Both the position numbers and the translations under genes were made by a program. Shown here one piece after another: positions 7,092 through 16,065 of a DNA stretch of 45,861 nucleotides. Origin of the DNA: Chloroflexota bacterium. GTDB lineage: Bacteria; Chloroflexota; Anaerolineae; Anaerolineales; Villigracilaceae. The stretch lies in contig JACRBJ010000061.1 in the NCBI GenBank assembly GCA_016234555.1, forward strand, positions 1 through 45,861, in the 5' to 3' direction. The notes beneath the pieces are model-generated. The model did no database searches. It was not told the origin of the DNA and saw only the letters and a program-made list of their open reading frames with translations. The number at the start of each line of letters is the position of its first letter. Within the stretch, counting starts at the first letter, position 1.

Positions 7092-8729
7092 ATGCCAGCG
7101 GATATAATTGTAATCACCACTTCTTCACAGCTCGGTGAAAACATCCGTCAAACAATGGAAGAGACGGATTTATATCGCATCCATGTTGTCTCCAACAAGT
7201 CATCCGCCATTGTGCGCGCAGACGAAATTGGCGCTCCGCTCGCCATGCTGGACTATTCGCTTACCAACGAAGACTGGGTGCAGGATATTGGCGCCGCCCT
7301 GCGGACCATACGACCCAGCATCAATCTCATCATCCTGTGTGACGATGGAACAACGCCGCCCTCCTTCGATAAATTGCGCCCATGGATTCTCGTGCGCAAG
7401 CCGTTTAGGATGTCGAATTTTATGACCGCAATCAGCCAGCCCCAAGCTCCCGCCCCAGTAAAAAATGTCGAACCGTCTCCACTGCCCTGGTTGAGCGACC
7501 CCAACAAGGGGGCGCAGCACCTCACCCGCCTGACATTGGAATCCTCGGCACAGGCTGCGCTGATCACACGTCAAAACAACCTTTGGGCTTACGCCGGCAG
7601 CCTGTCGCAAAACGCGGCAAAGGAAGTGGCTCAAACCGTCACCCGCAACTGGGACGGACAAAAGGGATCGGACCTTCTTCGTTTTATCCGCCTCGAAAGC
7701 ACCAAAGCCGAGCACATGCTGTATGCCACGCGCCTTACATCGGATACCGTGCTGGCTCTTGTGTTCGATGCAGAGACACCTTTCAGTACCATTCGCTCTC
7801 AGGCAAGTCAATTAGTCACAGACCTCGATACCAGCTATGTAGAGTCGGAAAAGCAGGTCAAAGTCAGCGCTCCCTCGCCGGTGGAGGAGGATGACGAACT
7901 GGATATTCCTCCCATCAAGGATATCCTCTCCAACATCCCGGCGCCAAATCCCGAACCAGCCACAACCCACAAATTCAGACTTCCTCACAAGGAGGAATTC
8001 GATCCGAACCAAACTCGAATTTCCTCGTTGTCGAATGCCTCGGTTTTCAGGCGCGAAGAGGCTCCCGTCATGCAGGAGAAAAAGGCGCCTGTTGTTGTAA
8101 ACCAGGCGAAGGCTGTCGAAGCGGAAGTCTCCTCCCCCGAAATTGTGATCGGTTCCCTCGAAGTTACCGCGCCCTCGCGCCCCAAACCCAGACCCGAAAC
8201 CCCGGTTGCCAGACCCGCTCCCGGCGAAATGGACGTGACCCGCGAAAGCCCCACCACCGAAGCCGCGCGCAAACTGGTGGTGGAACCGACCACGGCGGGT
8301 TTATATCACCTGACCTATGCTTGCCTGCTGGTGCCGCGCTTTGCATCCCATTACATCACCGGCGACCTGGCAGATCGAGTCAGTGACTGGGTTCCAAATA
8401 TTTGCATTGCCTTCGGCTGGCGGCTGGAATATATTTCCGTGCGCCCCGAATACTTGCAATGGGTCGTCAACGTTCAGCCCAACACATCGCCGGGCTATCT
8501 CATGCGGATCATGCGCCAGCAGACTTCGGAGAAGATTTTCAGCGAGTTCCCGCGCATGAAGAAGGACAACCCCTCCGGCGATTTCTGGGCGCCCGGCTAC
8601 CTTATCATGGGCGGCACGCAGCCACATCCACAGCAACTGGTTCGCGATTACATCCGCCAGACCCGCCAGCGTCAGGGACAACAGGTCTCCGCTTCAGCCG
8701 AACGGCAGAATTTGCAAATACACGGATGA
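7092..8729 (+). CDS. Receiver-like / roadblock-like protein with a C-terminal IS200-type (Y1) transposase fold
   Basis: 545 residues from the ATG at 7092; the open frame extends upstream but only as the shadow of the divergent gene. Residues 1-115 resemble a response-regulator receiver (MPADIIVITTSSQLGENIRQ, PLAMLDYSL, INLIILCDD, LVRKPFRMSNF). Residues about 130-245 look like a roadblock/LC7-type domain. A charged, proline-rich linker follows. The last 140 residues follow the layout of IS200/IS605 TnpA (Y1_Tnp): YHLTYACLLVPRF, FGWRLEYISVRPEYLQWVVNV, QQTSEKIFSEFPRMK, WAPGYLI and VRDYIRQTRQRQ. The HUH motif, normally DHVHL, is replaced by PEYLQW, so DNA cleavage is unlikely. A domesticated DNA-binding module is inferred. 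No terminal repeats flank the gene and a terminator follows it. Confidence 0.7.
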   Translation: MPADIIVITTSSQLGENIRQTMEETDLYRIHVVSNKSSAIVRADEIGAPLAMLDYSLTNEDWVQDIGAALRTIRPSINLIILCDDGTTPPSFDKLRPWILVRKPFRMSNFMTAISQPQAPAPVKNVEPSPLPWLSDPNKGAQHLTRLTLESSAQAALITRQNNLWAYAGSLSQNAAKEVAQTVTRNWDGQKGSDLLRFIRLESTKAEHMLYATRLTSDTVLALVFDAETPFSTIRSQASQLVTDLDTSYVESEKQVKVSAPSPVEEDDELDIPPIKDILSNIPAPNPEPATTHKFRLPHKEEFDPNQTRISSLSNASVFRREEAPVMQEKKAPVVVNQAKAVEAEVSSPEIVIGSLEVTAPSRPKPRPETPVARPAPGEMDVTRESPTTEAARKLVVEPTTAGLYHLTYACLLVPRFASHYITGDLADRVSDWVPNICIAFGWRLEYISVRPEYLQWVVNVQPNTSPGYLMRIMRQQTSEKIFSEFPRMKKDNPSGDFWAPGYLIMGGTQPHPQQLVRDYIRQTRQRQGQQVSASAERQNLQIHG

Positions 8730-8752
8730 CAACCAACAACTAAAAAGAAGAG

Positions 8753-8788
8753 GCGCAGAGTATAATCAACTCTGCGCTTTATTTTTTT
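8753..8788 (+). terminator. Rho-independent terminator
   Basis: GCGCAGAGT (8753-8761) pairs with ACTCTGCGC (8769-8777) across a 7-base loop and is followed by TTTATTTTTTT. It ends the transcript of the gene at 7092-8729 and insulates the polymerase gene. Confidence 0.9.
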
Positions 8789-8813
8789 AACCACACATTT
8801 AGCGGATAAAACC

Positions 8814-11630
8814 ATGCCCCCCACACTTTATCTCATTGACGGACACGCGCTTGCCTATCGCATGTACTTTGCCCTGACCGCCGGTTCGGGCAGCCAGCGC
8901 TGGCAGACTTCAACGGGCGAACCCACCGCCGGCGTCTACGGCTTTGCCCGCGAACTGGTTCGCATCCTAGAAAAAGAGACACCCGAATATCTCGCCGTTG
9001 CTTTCGACGTGGGCAAGACCTTCCGCGACGACATCTTCCCCGAATACAAAGGCACGCGCGAAAAAATGCCCGATGACCTGCGCCCGCAGATTGACAACAT
9101 CCGCCACATGGTGGACTTGTTCCACATCCCGCGCCTCGAAATGGAAGGCTACGAAGCTGACGACGTGCTTGGCACGGTGGCGCGTCTTGCCGCCGAAAAA
9201 GGCTTGGGCGTAAAAATCATCACCGGCGACCGCGACCTCCTGCAACTGGTCAACGAACGAACGGCGGTTTACCTCGCAGGCGACGACCAGACCTACATCA
9301 CCGACGAAGATGTAATCAAAAAACTCGGCGTCCGCCCGAACCAGGTGGTCGATTACAAAGCCATCGTCGGCGACACCTCCGACAACATCCCCGGCGTGAA
9401 GGGCGTGGGCGAAAAGACCGCAGTCAGTCTGCTCGAAAAATTCGGCACGCTCGACGGCGTTTATCAAAATCTTGACCAGGTCGAAAAGCGCTGGCAGGGC
9501 AAACTCGAAACCAGCAAGGAAGCCGCCTACATGAGCTACGACCTGGCGCGCATCCGCACCGATTTGAAAATGGACTTCGACCTCGAACATGCCAAGGTTC
9601 AGCCTTTTGATGGGACTGCGCTCACGGAGTTTTTCCAGGCGATGGAATTCCGCACGCTGTTGAGCAAAGTCCCAGCCCTCAGCAGCGGACAACCCGCCAG
9701 CGGGTCGGTCGCTTCGCCTGTGGCTTTATCCAAGCCGATAAAGACCAAAAGCGGACAGCTTGCCATGTTCGTCAACGAGCCGCAGGTCGTGACTGTCGCA
9801 ACGAAGCCATCCAACATCGAAGTCATCGTCGTGGACTCGCCCGACAAACTGGATGACCTTGCGACACAACTGTCGAAGGCGAAAGTGATTTCATTTGACA
9901 CCGAGACCACCTCCACCGAGGAAGTGCAAGCCGAAATCGTCGGCATCTCGCTGGCAATCAAGGCAGGGCAGGCGTTTTACATCCCCGTCGGGCATACTTC
10001 GGGAAATAACCTGCTGCTGAAAAAAGTCATCGCCGCACTCACGCCTGCGATGACCGACCCGAAGATCGGCAAGGTGGCGCACAACGCAAAATATGATTAC
10101 ATCGTCCTCGCCCGCCACGGGCTGACCGTGTCACCGCTGACCTTCGACACGATGCTGGCTGAATTCATCGTCGATCCGTCTTCCCGCAATCTCGGATTGA
10201 AAAACCTCGTCCTCGAACGGCTCGGCGAAGAGATGACCCACATCGAGGAGTTAATCGGCAAGGGCAGGAACCAGATCAGCATGGCGGATGTCGCCATCGA
10301 GTCTGTCGCGCCCTACGCCGCCGCCGATGCCGAAACGACCCTGCGCCTCATGCCGATCCTGCAAAAGGATTTGGAACGTGTAAACGGCACAAAGCTGCTC
10401 GCCGAAATCGACCTGCCTCTGACGCCCGTACTGGCTGACATGGAAATGGCTGGCATCTCGATTGACCTGCCCTTCTTCCAGGAAATGTCCGGCGAGCTGG
10501 CACAACGCATGGCAGAGATCGAGAAGCGGGTCTTTGAATCCGTCGGCAAGCCGTTCAATCTCAACTCGACCCAGCAATTGTCAGATGTGCTGTTCGTCCA
10601 CCTGCGGCTCGATCCGCCCGACAAGGGCAAGAAAACCGTCAGCGGACATTACTCCACATCGGCAGATGTGCTCGAAGCCCTGCGCGGCAAACATCCCGTT
10701 GTGGACATGATTCTCGAGAACCGCGAACTCTCGAAGTTGAAATCCACTTACGTGGATGCCCTGCCCGCCGCCATCGACCCGCAGACGGGCCGTGTTCACA
10801 CCTCGTACAACCAGACGGGAGCTGTCACGGGACGGCTTTCATCCACCAATCCGAATTTGCAGAACATCCCCATCCGCACCGAGGAGGGACGCCGCGTGCG
10901 AAACGGCTTCATCGCCGGCAAGGGCAACGTGCTGCTCTCGGTGGATTATTCACAGATCGAGCTTCGCATCGTGGCGCACATGGCAGAGGATAAGACCATG
11001 CTCGCGGCGTTCAAAGCCGGCGAGGACATCCACGCGACGACTGCTGCCGCAGTCTACGGCATGGAGTTGGATGCGGTCACGAAGGATATGCGCCGCCACG
11101 CGAAGGCGATCAACTTCGGGCTGATCTACGGCATGTCGGCTTTTGGTCTCACCCGTTCCACCGACCTGACCCTCGCGGAGTCCGAAAAGTTCGTCAAGAC
11201 CTACTTCCAAAAATTCCCGGGTGTGAAAAAATATCTGGATGGCATCCGCCAGCTTGCAGCGCAGCAGGGTTACGTCGAGACGCTGCTCGGACGCCGTCGC
11301 TACTTCCCCGCCTTGCAGGGCAAGCTCAATCAGCAGTTGAAGAACCGCGAGGAACGCGAAGCCATCAACGCTCCCATCCAGGGCACCGCGGCAGACATCA
11401 TGAAGATCGCCATGCTCAAAATCCCATCTGCGCTCAAGGATGCCGGGTTGAAAGCCCGAATGCTTTTGCAGGTGCATGATGAACTGGTGCTGGAATGTCC
11501 AGAGAATGAAATGGAGAAAACGGCAAAGGTCGTGCAGGAAACGATGAGCAATGCCTACCCGATGAGCATCCCGCTTTCCACCGAGGCGCGCTTCGGCAAA
11601 AGCTGGGGCGGGATGAAGGTGTTGGGATAA
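8814..11630 (+). CDS. polA: DNA polymerase I
   Basis: 938 residues, full length, with all three domains. The 5'-nuclease domain (about 1-290) has YLIDGHALAYRMYF, GYEADDVLGT and GDRDLLQL. The 3'-5' exonuclease domain (about 320-510) keeps its acidic residues in SFDTETTS, VAHNAKYDY and AAADAETTL, so proofreading is probably active, unlike Thermus aquaticus Pol I. The polymerase domain has motif A VDYSQIELRIVAH, motif B RRHAKAINFGLIYGMSAFG and motif C QVHDELVLE. It fills gaps in repair and removes Okazaki primers. The start ATG at 8814 follows a terminator, and the ribosome site is weak. Long open frames on the opposite strand are by-products of the codon pattern. Confidence 0.98.
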   Translation: MPPTLYLIDGHALAYRMYFALTAGSGSQRWQTSTGEPTAGVYGFARELVRILEKETPEYLAVAFDVGKTFRDDIFPEYKGTREKMPDDLRPQIDNIRHMVDLFHIPRLEMEGYEADDVLGTVARLAAEKGLGVKIITGDRDLLQLVNERTAVYLAGDDQTYITDEDVIKKLGVRPNQVVDYKAIVGDTSDNIPGVKGVGEKTAVSLLEKFGTLDGVYQNLDQVEKRWQGKLETSKEAAYMSYDLARIRTDLKMDFDLEHAKVQPFDGTALTEFFQAMEFRTLLSKVPALSSGQPASGSVASPVALSKPIKTKSGQLAMFVNEPQVVTVATKPSNIEVIVVDSPDKLDDLATQLSKAKVISFDTETTSTEEVQAEIVGISLAIKAGQAFYIPVGHTSGNNLLLKKVIAALTPAMTDPKIGKVAHNAKYDYIVLARHGLTVSPLTFDTMLAEFIVDPSSRNLGLKNLVLERLGEEMTHIEELIGKGRNQISMADVAIESVAPYAAADAETTLRLMPILQKDLERVNGTKLLAEIDLPLTPVLADMEMAGISIDLPFFQEMSGELAQRMAEIEKRVFESVGKPFNLNSTQQLSDVLFVHLRLDPPDKGKKTVSGHYSTSADVLEALRGKHPVVDMILENRELSKLKSTYVDALPAAIDPQTGRVHTSYNQTGAVTGRLSSTNPNLQNIPIRTEEGRRVRNGFIAGKGNVLLSVDYSQIELRIVAHMAEDKTMLAAFKAGEDIHATTAAAVYGMELDAVTKDMRRHAKAINFGLIYGMSAFGLTRSTDLTLAESEKFVKTYFQKFPGVKKYLDGIRQLAAQQGYVETLLGRRRYFPALQGKLNQQLKNREEREAINAPIQGTAADIMKIAMLKIPSALKDAGLKARMLLQVHDELVLECPENEMEKTAKVVQETMSNAYPMSIPLSTEARFGKSWGGMKVLG

Positions 11631-11680
11631 TCTAATAAAATTCACACGCAAGAGTCATGCGCGGAAGATGGGCGCAAGGT

Positions 11681-11686
11681 TATAAT
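11681..11686 (+). promoter_or_regulatory. -10 element upstream of the TPR gene
   Basis: TATAAT lies 42 bases before the ATG at 11728. No convincing -35 hexamer is seen at 16-18 bases upstream. It supports 11728 rather than the in-frame TTG at 11686 as the start. Confidence 0.55.
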
Positions 11687-11727
11687 TGCGTCCATCAAAC
11701 AAACATTCAACCAAAGTTGGGTCCACC

Positions 11728-14037
11728 ATGTCCGGTAGAGAAGATATCTTTCAAAAAGCGATGAACGACGGTCACTCCGCAGCCTGGGACCAGGAATGGG
11801 ACAAGGCTGTTGCCGCGTATCGTCAGGCGCTCCAGGAATTCCCCGATCACCCCAAGGCGCTCAACAGCCTGGGGCTGGCGCTGTATCAACTCGGCAGGTT
11901 CGAGGAAGCTTTGCAGACTTATATCAACGTGGCAAAGATCTCGTCCGACGACCCGGTGCCGATGGAAAAAGTGGCGCAGCTTTCCGAACGGATCGGAGAC
12001 TTGAAGATGGCGGTGGATGCGGCGCTGAGGGCGGGCGACCTCTTCCTCAAACAGCGGGATACCGAAAAGGCGCTCGAGAACTGGGTGCGCGTGACCAATA
12101 TCAGCCCGGAAAATGCGGTGGCACATTCGCGCCTGGCGCAGGTGCACGAGAAGCTTGGACATCCCCAGCAGGCAGTCACGGAATATCTCGCCATTGCCAG
12201 CATCCTCCAGCGCGCGGGCAACATTGAAAAAACGAAGGAAATGGTCAATAAGGCGCTTTCGCTTTTGCCCAACAGCATCGAGGCAAGGCAGGCGGATTCC
12301 CTGCTCAAAGGCGGTCAATTACTTCCCAAACCACTGCGTGGCAAGGGCGGCACGGGACCCATCCGCATGGCGCAGGTGAAGGAATTGGAAAAACCAAAAG
12401 CCTCCTCCGGGCTGGACCCCGTCGCCGAGGGACGCCAGAAGGCGTTGACCCAGCTTGCGGAAATGCTGTTCGAGTTTTCCGACGACAGCCCGTCGGCACA
12501 GGAAAGAAAAGGAATCTCAGCCATCATGCGGGGCACGGGCGGGATTTCATTGCAGCAATCCGAGCAGACGAAAGTGGTCATGCACCTCGGCATGGCAATC
12601 GATGCCCAGACCAAAGGCAACGAAGCACAGGCTGCCGAGGAACTCGAAGCGGCGCTGGAGGCTGGGTTCGCGCATCCATCCCTGTATTATGTGCTCGGAC
12701 TATTGCGCTTCAAGGGGGAAAAGCTCGAAAGCGCGCAGCGATATTTGCAGAACGCCATCAAACACAACGATTACGCGCTCGGCACGCGCCTGCTGCTTGG
12801 ACAATTATTTGCCGCCAGGTCGCAGCTCAATCCAGCCGCCCTGGAATATCTCGAAGCGTTGAAAATCGCCGATTCAGTCACCGTCCCGGTCGAAAGGGCG
12901 GATGAAATCAGTCAGCAGTACGAACCGCTGATCGAAGCAAATCAAAACCAGCAGGATGATGCCGCGCTGCGCAAGATCTGCGACAACGTCAGCAGCCTGC
13001 TCATGCGCTCCGACTGGCGGGAACAACTGTTCAAGATGCGCGACCAGATGCCGAAACAGCAGGAGAGCGATATGATCGCCCCGCTGGCGGATGTCATCCT
13101 GCAGGCGCAATCCAGCACCGTGCTGGAATCCATGACCCGCGTCAACCAGCTGGCGCGCACGGGTAACCTGCGCTCGGCAATGGACGAAGCCTACTATGCC
13201 ATGCAGCACGCCCCCACCTACCTCCCGCTGCACATGCTGATGGGCGACCTGTTGGTACAGGAAAAGCACGACGCGGATGCAATCGTCAAATACAGCATTG
13301 TGGCGCACGCCTACAGCGTGCGCGGTGAAGCCGCCCAGGCGACAAAGATCCTGCGGCGAATCATTCAACTTGCACCCATGGACCTCGGCGCGCGCAACCG
13401 TCTCATCGACCAGCTTATCGCGCGCGGACAGGTCGACGACGCCATCCGCGAATACCTGGAACTGGCTGCCATCTACTACCGCCTTGCAGACCTGAACATG
13501 GCGCGCAAGACCTACACCACCGCCCTGCGCGTGGTCCAGCAGGGAAACGCCGACCGCGAGTGGAACGCCCACATCCTGCAACGCATGGCAGACATCGACC
13601 TGCAGCGTCTCGATTGGAAACAGGCTTTACGCGTTTACGAGCAGATCCGCACCATTGCCCCCGACGACAGCACGACGCGCAGGCAGCTTGTGGAACTCAA
13701 CCTTCGCATGGCGCAGACCGACAAAGCCATGCAGGAGCTGGAGAATTACACCACCCACCTTGAAAGCCAGAACAAGAACGATGTCGCCGTCCTCTTCATC
13801 GAAGACCTGCTCAAGGAACACCCGGAGCAACCGCTCCTTAAACGCGCGTTTGCCATGCGCCTGCACCAGGCGGGACGCACCGAGGAAGCCATATCCGTGC
13901 TGGACACGCTGGGCGAAACCTTGATGCAGACCGGGAACAAGCAGGCCGCAATCGAAGTGATCACCCAGATCGTGATGATGAACCCACCCAACGCGGAAGA
14001 CTATCGCAGGCTGCTCCTTCAAATGCAAAGCAGTTAG
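11728..14037 (+). CDS. Large tetratricopeptide-repeat protein
   Basis: 769 residues from the ATG at 11728. Many 34-residue TPR units are visible, for example WDKAVAAYRQALQEFPDHPKALNSLGLALYQLGRFEEALQ near the N-terminus and ENAVAHSRLAQVHEKLGHPQQAVTEYLAIASI further on. A non-repeat, charged stretch (about residues 205-285) divides an N-terminal block from a longer C-terminal TPR superhelix. No signal peptide, membrane helix or catalytic motif is seen, so it is probably a cytoplasmic scaffold for protein-protein contacts; the partner is unknown. It is a single-gene transcript with its own -10 element and terminator. Confidence 0.85.
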   Translation: MSGREDIFQKAMNDGHSAAWDQEWDKAVAAYRQALQEFPDHPKALNSLGLALYQLGRFEEALQTYINVAKISSDDPVPMEKVAQLSERIGDLKMAVDAALRAGDLFLKQRDTEKALENWVRVTNISPENAVAHSRLAQVHEKLGHPQQAVTEYLAIASILQRAGNIEKTKEMVNKALSLLPNSIEARQADSLLKGGQLLPKPLRGKGGTGPIRMAQVKELEKPKASSGLDPVAEGRQKALTQLAEMLFEFSDDSPSAQERKGISAIMRGTGGISLQQSEQTKVVMHLGMAIDAQTKGNEAQAAEELEAALEAGFAHPSLYYVLGLLRFKGEKLESAQRYLQNAIKHNDYALGTRLLLGQLFAARSQLNPAALEYLEALKIADSVTVPVERADEISQQYEPLIEANQNQQDDAALRKICDNVSSLLMRSDWREQLFKMRDQMPKQQESDMIAPLADVILQAQSSTVLESMTRVNQLARTGNLRSAMDEAYYAMQHAPTYLPLHMLMGDLLVQEKHDADAIVKYSIVAHAYSVRGEAAQATKILRRIIQLAPMDLGARNRLIDQLIARGQVDDAIREYLELAAIYYRLADLNMARKTYTTALRVVQQGNADREWNAHILQRMADIDLQRLDWKQALRVYEQIRTIAPDDSTTRRQLVELNLRMAQTDKAMQELENYTTHLESQNKNDVAVLFIEDLLKEHPEQPLLKRAFAMRLHQAGRTEEAISVLDTLGETLMQTGNKQAAIEVITQIVMMNPPNAEDYRRLLLQMQSS

Positions 14038-14053
14038 CCACAAGGCAACTGTC

Positions 14054-14084
14054 AAAAGCCCGCTATCGAATGGCGGGCTTTTTT
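14054..14084 (+). terminator. Rho-independent terminator
   Basis: AAAAGCCCGC (14054-14063) pairs with GCGGGCTTTT (14073-14082) and runs into further T residues. It closes the TPR transcript. Confidence 0.92.
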
Positions 14085-14107
14085 CATCCCAGGCGCAAGC
14101 CACATGC

Positions 14108-14113
14108 TATAAT
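14108..14113 (+). promoter_or_regulatory. -10 element of the heme A synthase gene
   Basis: TATAAT 28 bases before the ATG puts the transcription start near 14120, leaving a short leader with GGAGA at 14131-14135. The -35 region is not recognisable. Confidence 0.55.
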
Positions 14114-14141
14114 CCCGGCGAACTTCCAACGGAGAAATAAC

Positions 14142-15182
14142 ATGCCAAAAACAAAAAACACCGCCGTGATGAACTGGCTCTTTGTTTTCACGTCCGTCGT
14201 GGCGCTGCTTGTCGTCTTCGGCGGATTCGTCCGCCTCACCCGTTCCGGGCTTTCCATCGTGGAGTGGAATCCCATCAGCGGAGTTATCCCGCCCATCGGT
14301 CAGCAAGCCTGGGAGGAGGAATTCGCCAAATACCAGGAAACCCCCGAATACCAGCTTGTCAACACCGGGATGACGCTCCCGGAGTACAAGTTCATCTTCT
14401 ACATGGAATGGATTCACCGTATCATTGCGCGGCTGGCAGGCTTGTTCTACGCCATTCCCGTTTTTTATTTCCTTTTCAAAAGGAAGATTCCCTTCAAGGA
14501 ATTCGGCGTTTACTTTTTGATGGGGATGCTGTTCATCGCGCAGGCATTCATGGGCTGGTACATGGTCAAAAGCGGGCTGGCGGATCGCCCCTCGGTCAGC
14601 CATTTCCGCCTGACGATTCATCTGCTCTTCGCCTTGAGCCTGCTTGCCCTCGCCTTGTGGACGGCGCTGGGGCACAAGTTTGGATTCCCCGATGGAAGCA
14701 AAAAAGTGAAATGGTCCCTGCCCTCGAAATTGAGCGCATGGTCCATGGCTTTGCTCGTCCTGCAAATCACCTACGGCGGGATGACGGCTGGACTGAAAGC
14801 GGGTCACGTCTCCGATACCTGGCCCCTGATGTTTGGGAAATTGATTCCGCCCGGATTGTTTGGCTCATGGCTCGACCTCTTCGAGACGCCGCAGACCATC
14901 GTCTTCGTCCACCGTTGGCTGGCGTGGCTCGGACTGGTCGCCGTGCCTGCGGTTTTTTACGTTGTCAGAAAACAAAATTATCCGCGCGATATTCAAAGCG
15001 GATTGCTGTGGCTGACTGGCGCCGTCGCCCTGCAAATCACGCTTGGCGTGTTGACTGTCCTCTCGTATGTGAACATCGTCATCGCGCTCGTTCACCAGGC
15101 GAATGCGCTGCTCCTGTTCGCGCTGGGGATTTATTTCCTGCACCGCTTCAGGGCGCTCGCTTCGCGTGCGGCAGGAAGCTGA
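14142..15182 (+). CDS. ctaA: Heme A synthase (COX15/CtaA family)
   Basis: 346 residues with about eight membrane helices. It hydroxylates the C8 methyl of heme O to a formyl group, giving heme A for aa3-type cytochrome oxidase. The N-terminus has GGFVRLTRSGLSIVEWNPISG, the family signature. The heme-ligand histidines fall in the expected places: EWIHRIIARL, RLTIHLLFAL, VFVHRWLAWLG and ALVHQANALLL. The start is the ATG at 14142 with GGAGA 6 bases upstream. No cytochrome oxidase or heme O synthase genes are adjacent. Its presence implies that the organism can respire oxygen. A shared hairpin separates it from the converging thioredoxin gene. Confidence 0.95.
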   Translation: MPKTKNTAVMNWLFVFTSVVALLVVFGGFVRLTRSGLSIVEWNPISGVIPPIGQQAWEEEFAKYQETPEYQLVNTGMTLPEYKFIFYMEWIHRIIARLAGLFYAIPVFYFLFKRKIPFKEFGVYFLMGMLFIAQAFMGWYMVKSGLADRPSVSHFRLTIHLLFALSLLALALWTALGHKFGFPDGSKKVKWSLPSKLSAWSMALLVLQITYGGMTAGLKAGHVSDTWPLMFGKLIPPGLFGSWLDLFETPQTIVFVHRWLAWLGLVAVPAVFYVVRKQNYPRDIQSGLLWLTGAVALQITLGVLTVLSYVNIVIALVHQANALLLFALGIYFLHRFRALASRAAGS

Positions 15183-15224
15183 ATCGAAAAAGGACACGGC
15201 TCGCCACCGCGTCCTTTTTGATTC
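15181..15224. terminator. Bidirectional terminator between converging genes
   Basis: The arm 15181-15195 (ending AAAAAGGAC) pairs with 15211-15224 (GTCCTTTTTGATTC) with one bulged base. The A/T-rich base of the stem gives a U tract in either direction, fitting the converging ctaA and thioredoxin genes. Confidence 0.8.
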
Positions 15225-15241
15225 CAGACTAAACTAATGAT

Positions 15242-15979
15242 CTATTCAGCCAACGCCGCGTTCACCGCTTCGAGGACTTGTTCATAGGAGGGAACATAGC
15301 CGGGAGTGACGAAGTTTCCATTGACGAAAACACTGGGCGTGCCTTGCACTCCAACTTCGTTTCCGCCGTCGAAATCCGCCTGGATGTCCGCCTTGTATTT
15401 GTTGGCATCAAAACAGGAATTGAATGCCGTCATATCCAAACCAGCGCTCTTGGCAAAAGCCACCAGCCGCTTGTCGTTATAAGCGCCCTGGTTTTCGCCA
15501 TTCCAGTTGGCAAATATCGTGGCGTGCATTTCCCAGAACTTATTTTGCTCGGCGGCGCACATGGCGGCATTCGCCGCCTGGTCGGACTCGCCGCCGTTGC
15601 CCGCTCCGCCGCCATCGATGAACGGATAATTATGAAAGACGTAATAGACTTTTCCGGTGGCGACCAAATTTTCGATGATCTGGGCTTCGGTCTCCTTTGT
15701 GTAGTTTACACAGGCTGGACATTGAAAGTCCTCATAGGTGTCGATCCGAACCGGGGCGTTGGGGTCGCCCAATGCCGTCTTGTCCGGCTGCGGGTAGGAA
15801 ATCACTTCCGCGGTCTTCACATCGCCTACCGGCTTGAAATACGGGTAGATGAACAAAAAGACGACGAAAATCACGCCAATGCTGATAAGCCCGATTCCGA
15901 ACAGGCGGCTGCGCTGTTCCCTGCGGCGCATCTCTTCGCGTCGCGCCTGTCGCTTGCTGGTTTCTTTTGTGCTGGTCAT
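15242..15979 (-). CDS. DsbA-like membrane-anchored thioredoxin-fold protein
   Basis: 245 residues from the ATG at 15979, which has GAGGAG 5 bases upstream; the longer open frame adds 14 unlikely residues. A basic cytoplasmic tail (KRQARREEMRRREQRSR) precedes one membrane helix (LFGIGLISIGVIFVVFLFIYPYF). The outside domain is of the Thioredoxin_4/DsbA type with the active site FQCPACVNY (C-P-A-C) and the cis-proline region VQGTPSVFVNG. Such proteins introduce or shuffle disulfides in exported proteins. No DsbB or VKOR partner is next to it, so the redox partner is unknown. An oxidase role is more likely than reduction, because the motif and the insertion of a helical lid follow DsbA. Confidence 0.9.
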   Translation of the reverse strand: MTSTKETSKRQARREEMRRREQRSRLFGIGLISIGVIFVVFLFIYPYFKPVGDVKTAEVISYPQPDKTALGDPNAPVRIDTYEDFQCPACVNYTKETEAQIIENLVATGKVYYVFHNYPFIDGGGAGNGGESDQAANAAMCAAEQNKFWEMHATIFANWNGENQGAYNDKRLVAFAKSAGLDMTAFNSCFDANKYKADIQADFDGGNEVGVQGTPSVFVNGNFVTPGYVPSYEQVLEAVNAALAE

Positions 15980-16065
15980 TCTCACTCCTCTAATTAAACG
16001 TTTGGGCGCAAATTGTCCCATGCCGAAATGGATTTGTCCAGTAAAGCGTTAAGAGGCTCTTATTT

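Noticed and set aside
8936..13581. Long open frames on the minus strand inside polA and the TPR gene (for example 8967-9692, 10950-11651 and 12874-13581)
   Set aside because: They mirror GC-rich third codon positions of real genes and show no protein-family pattern.
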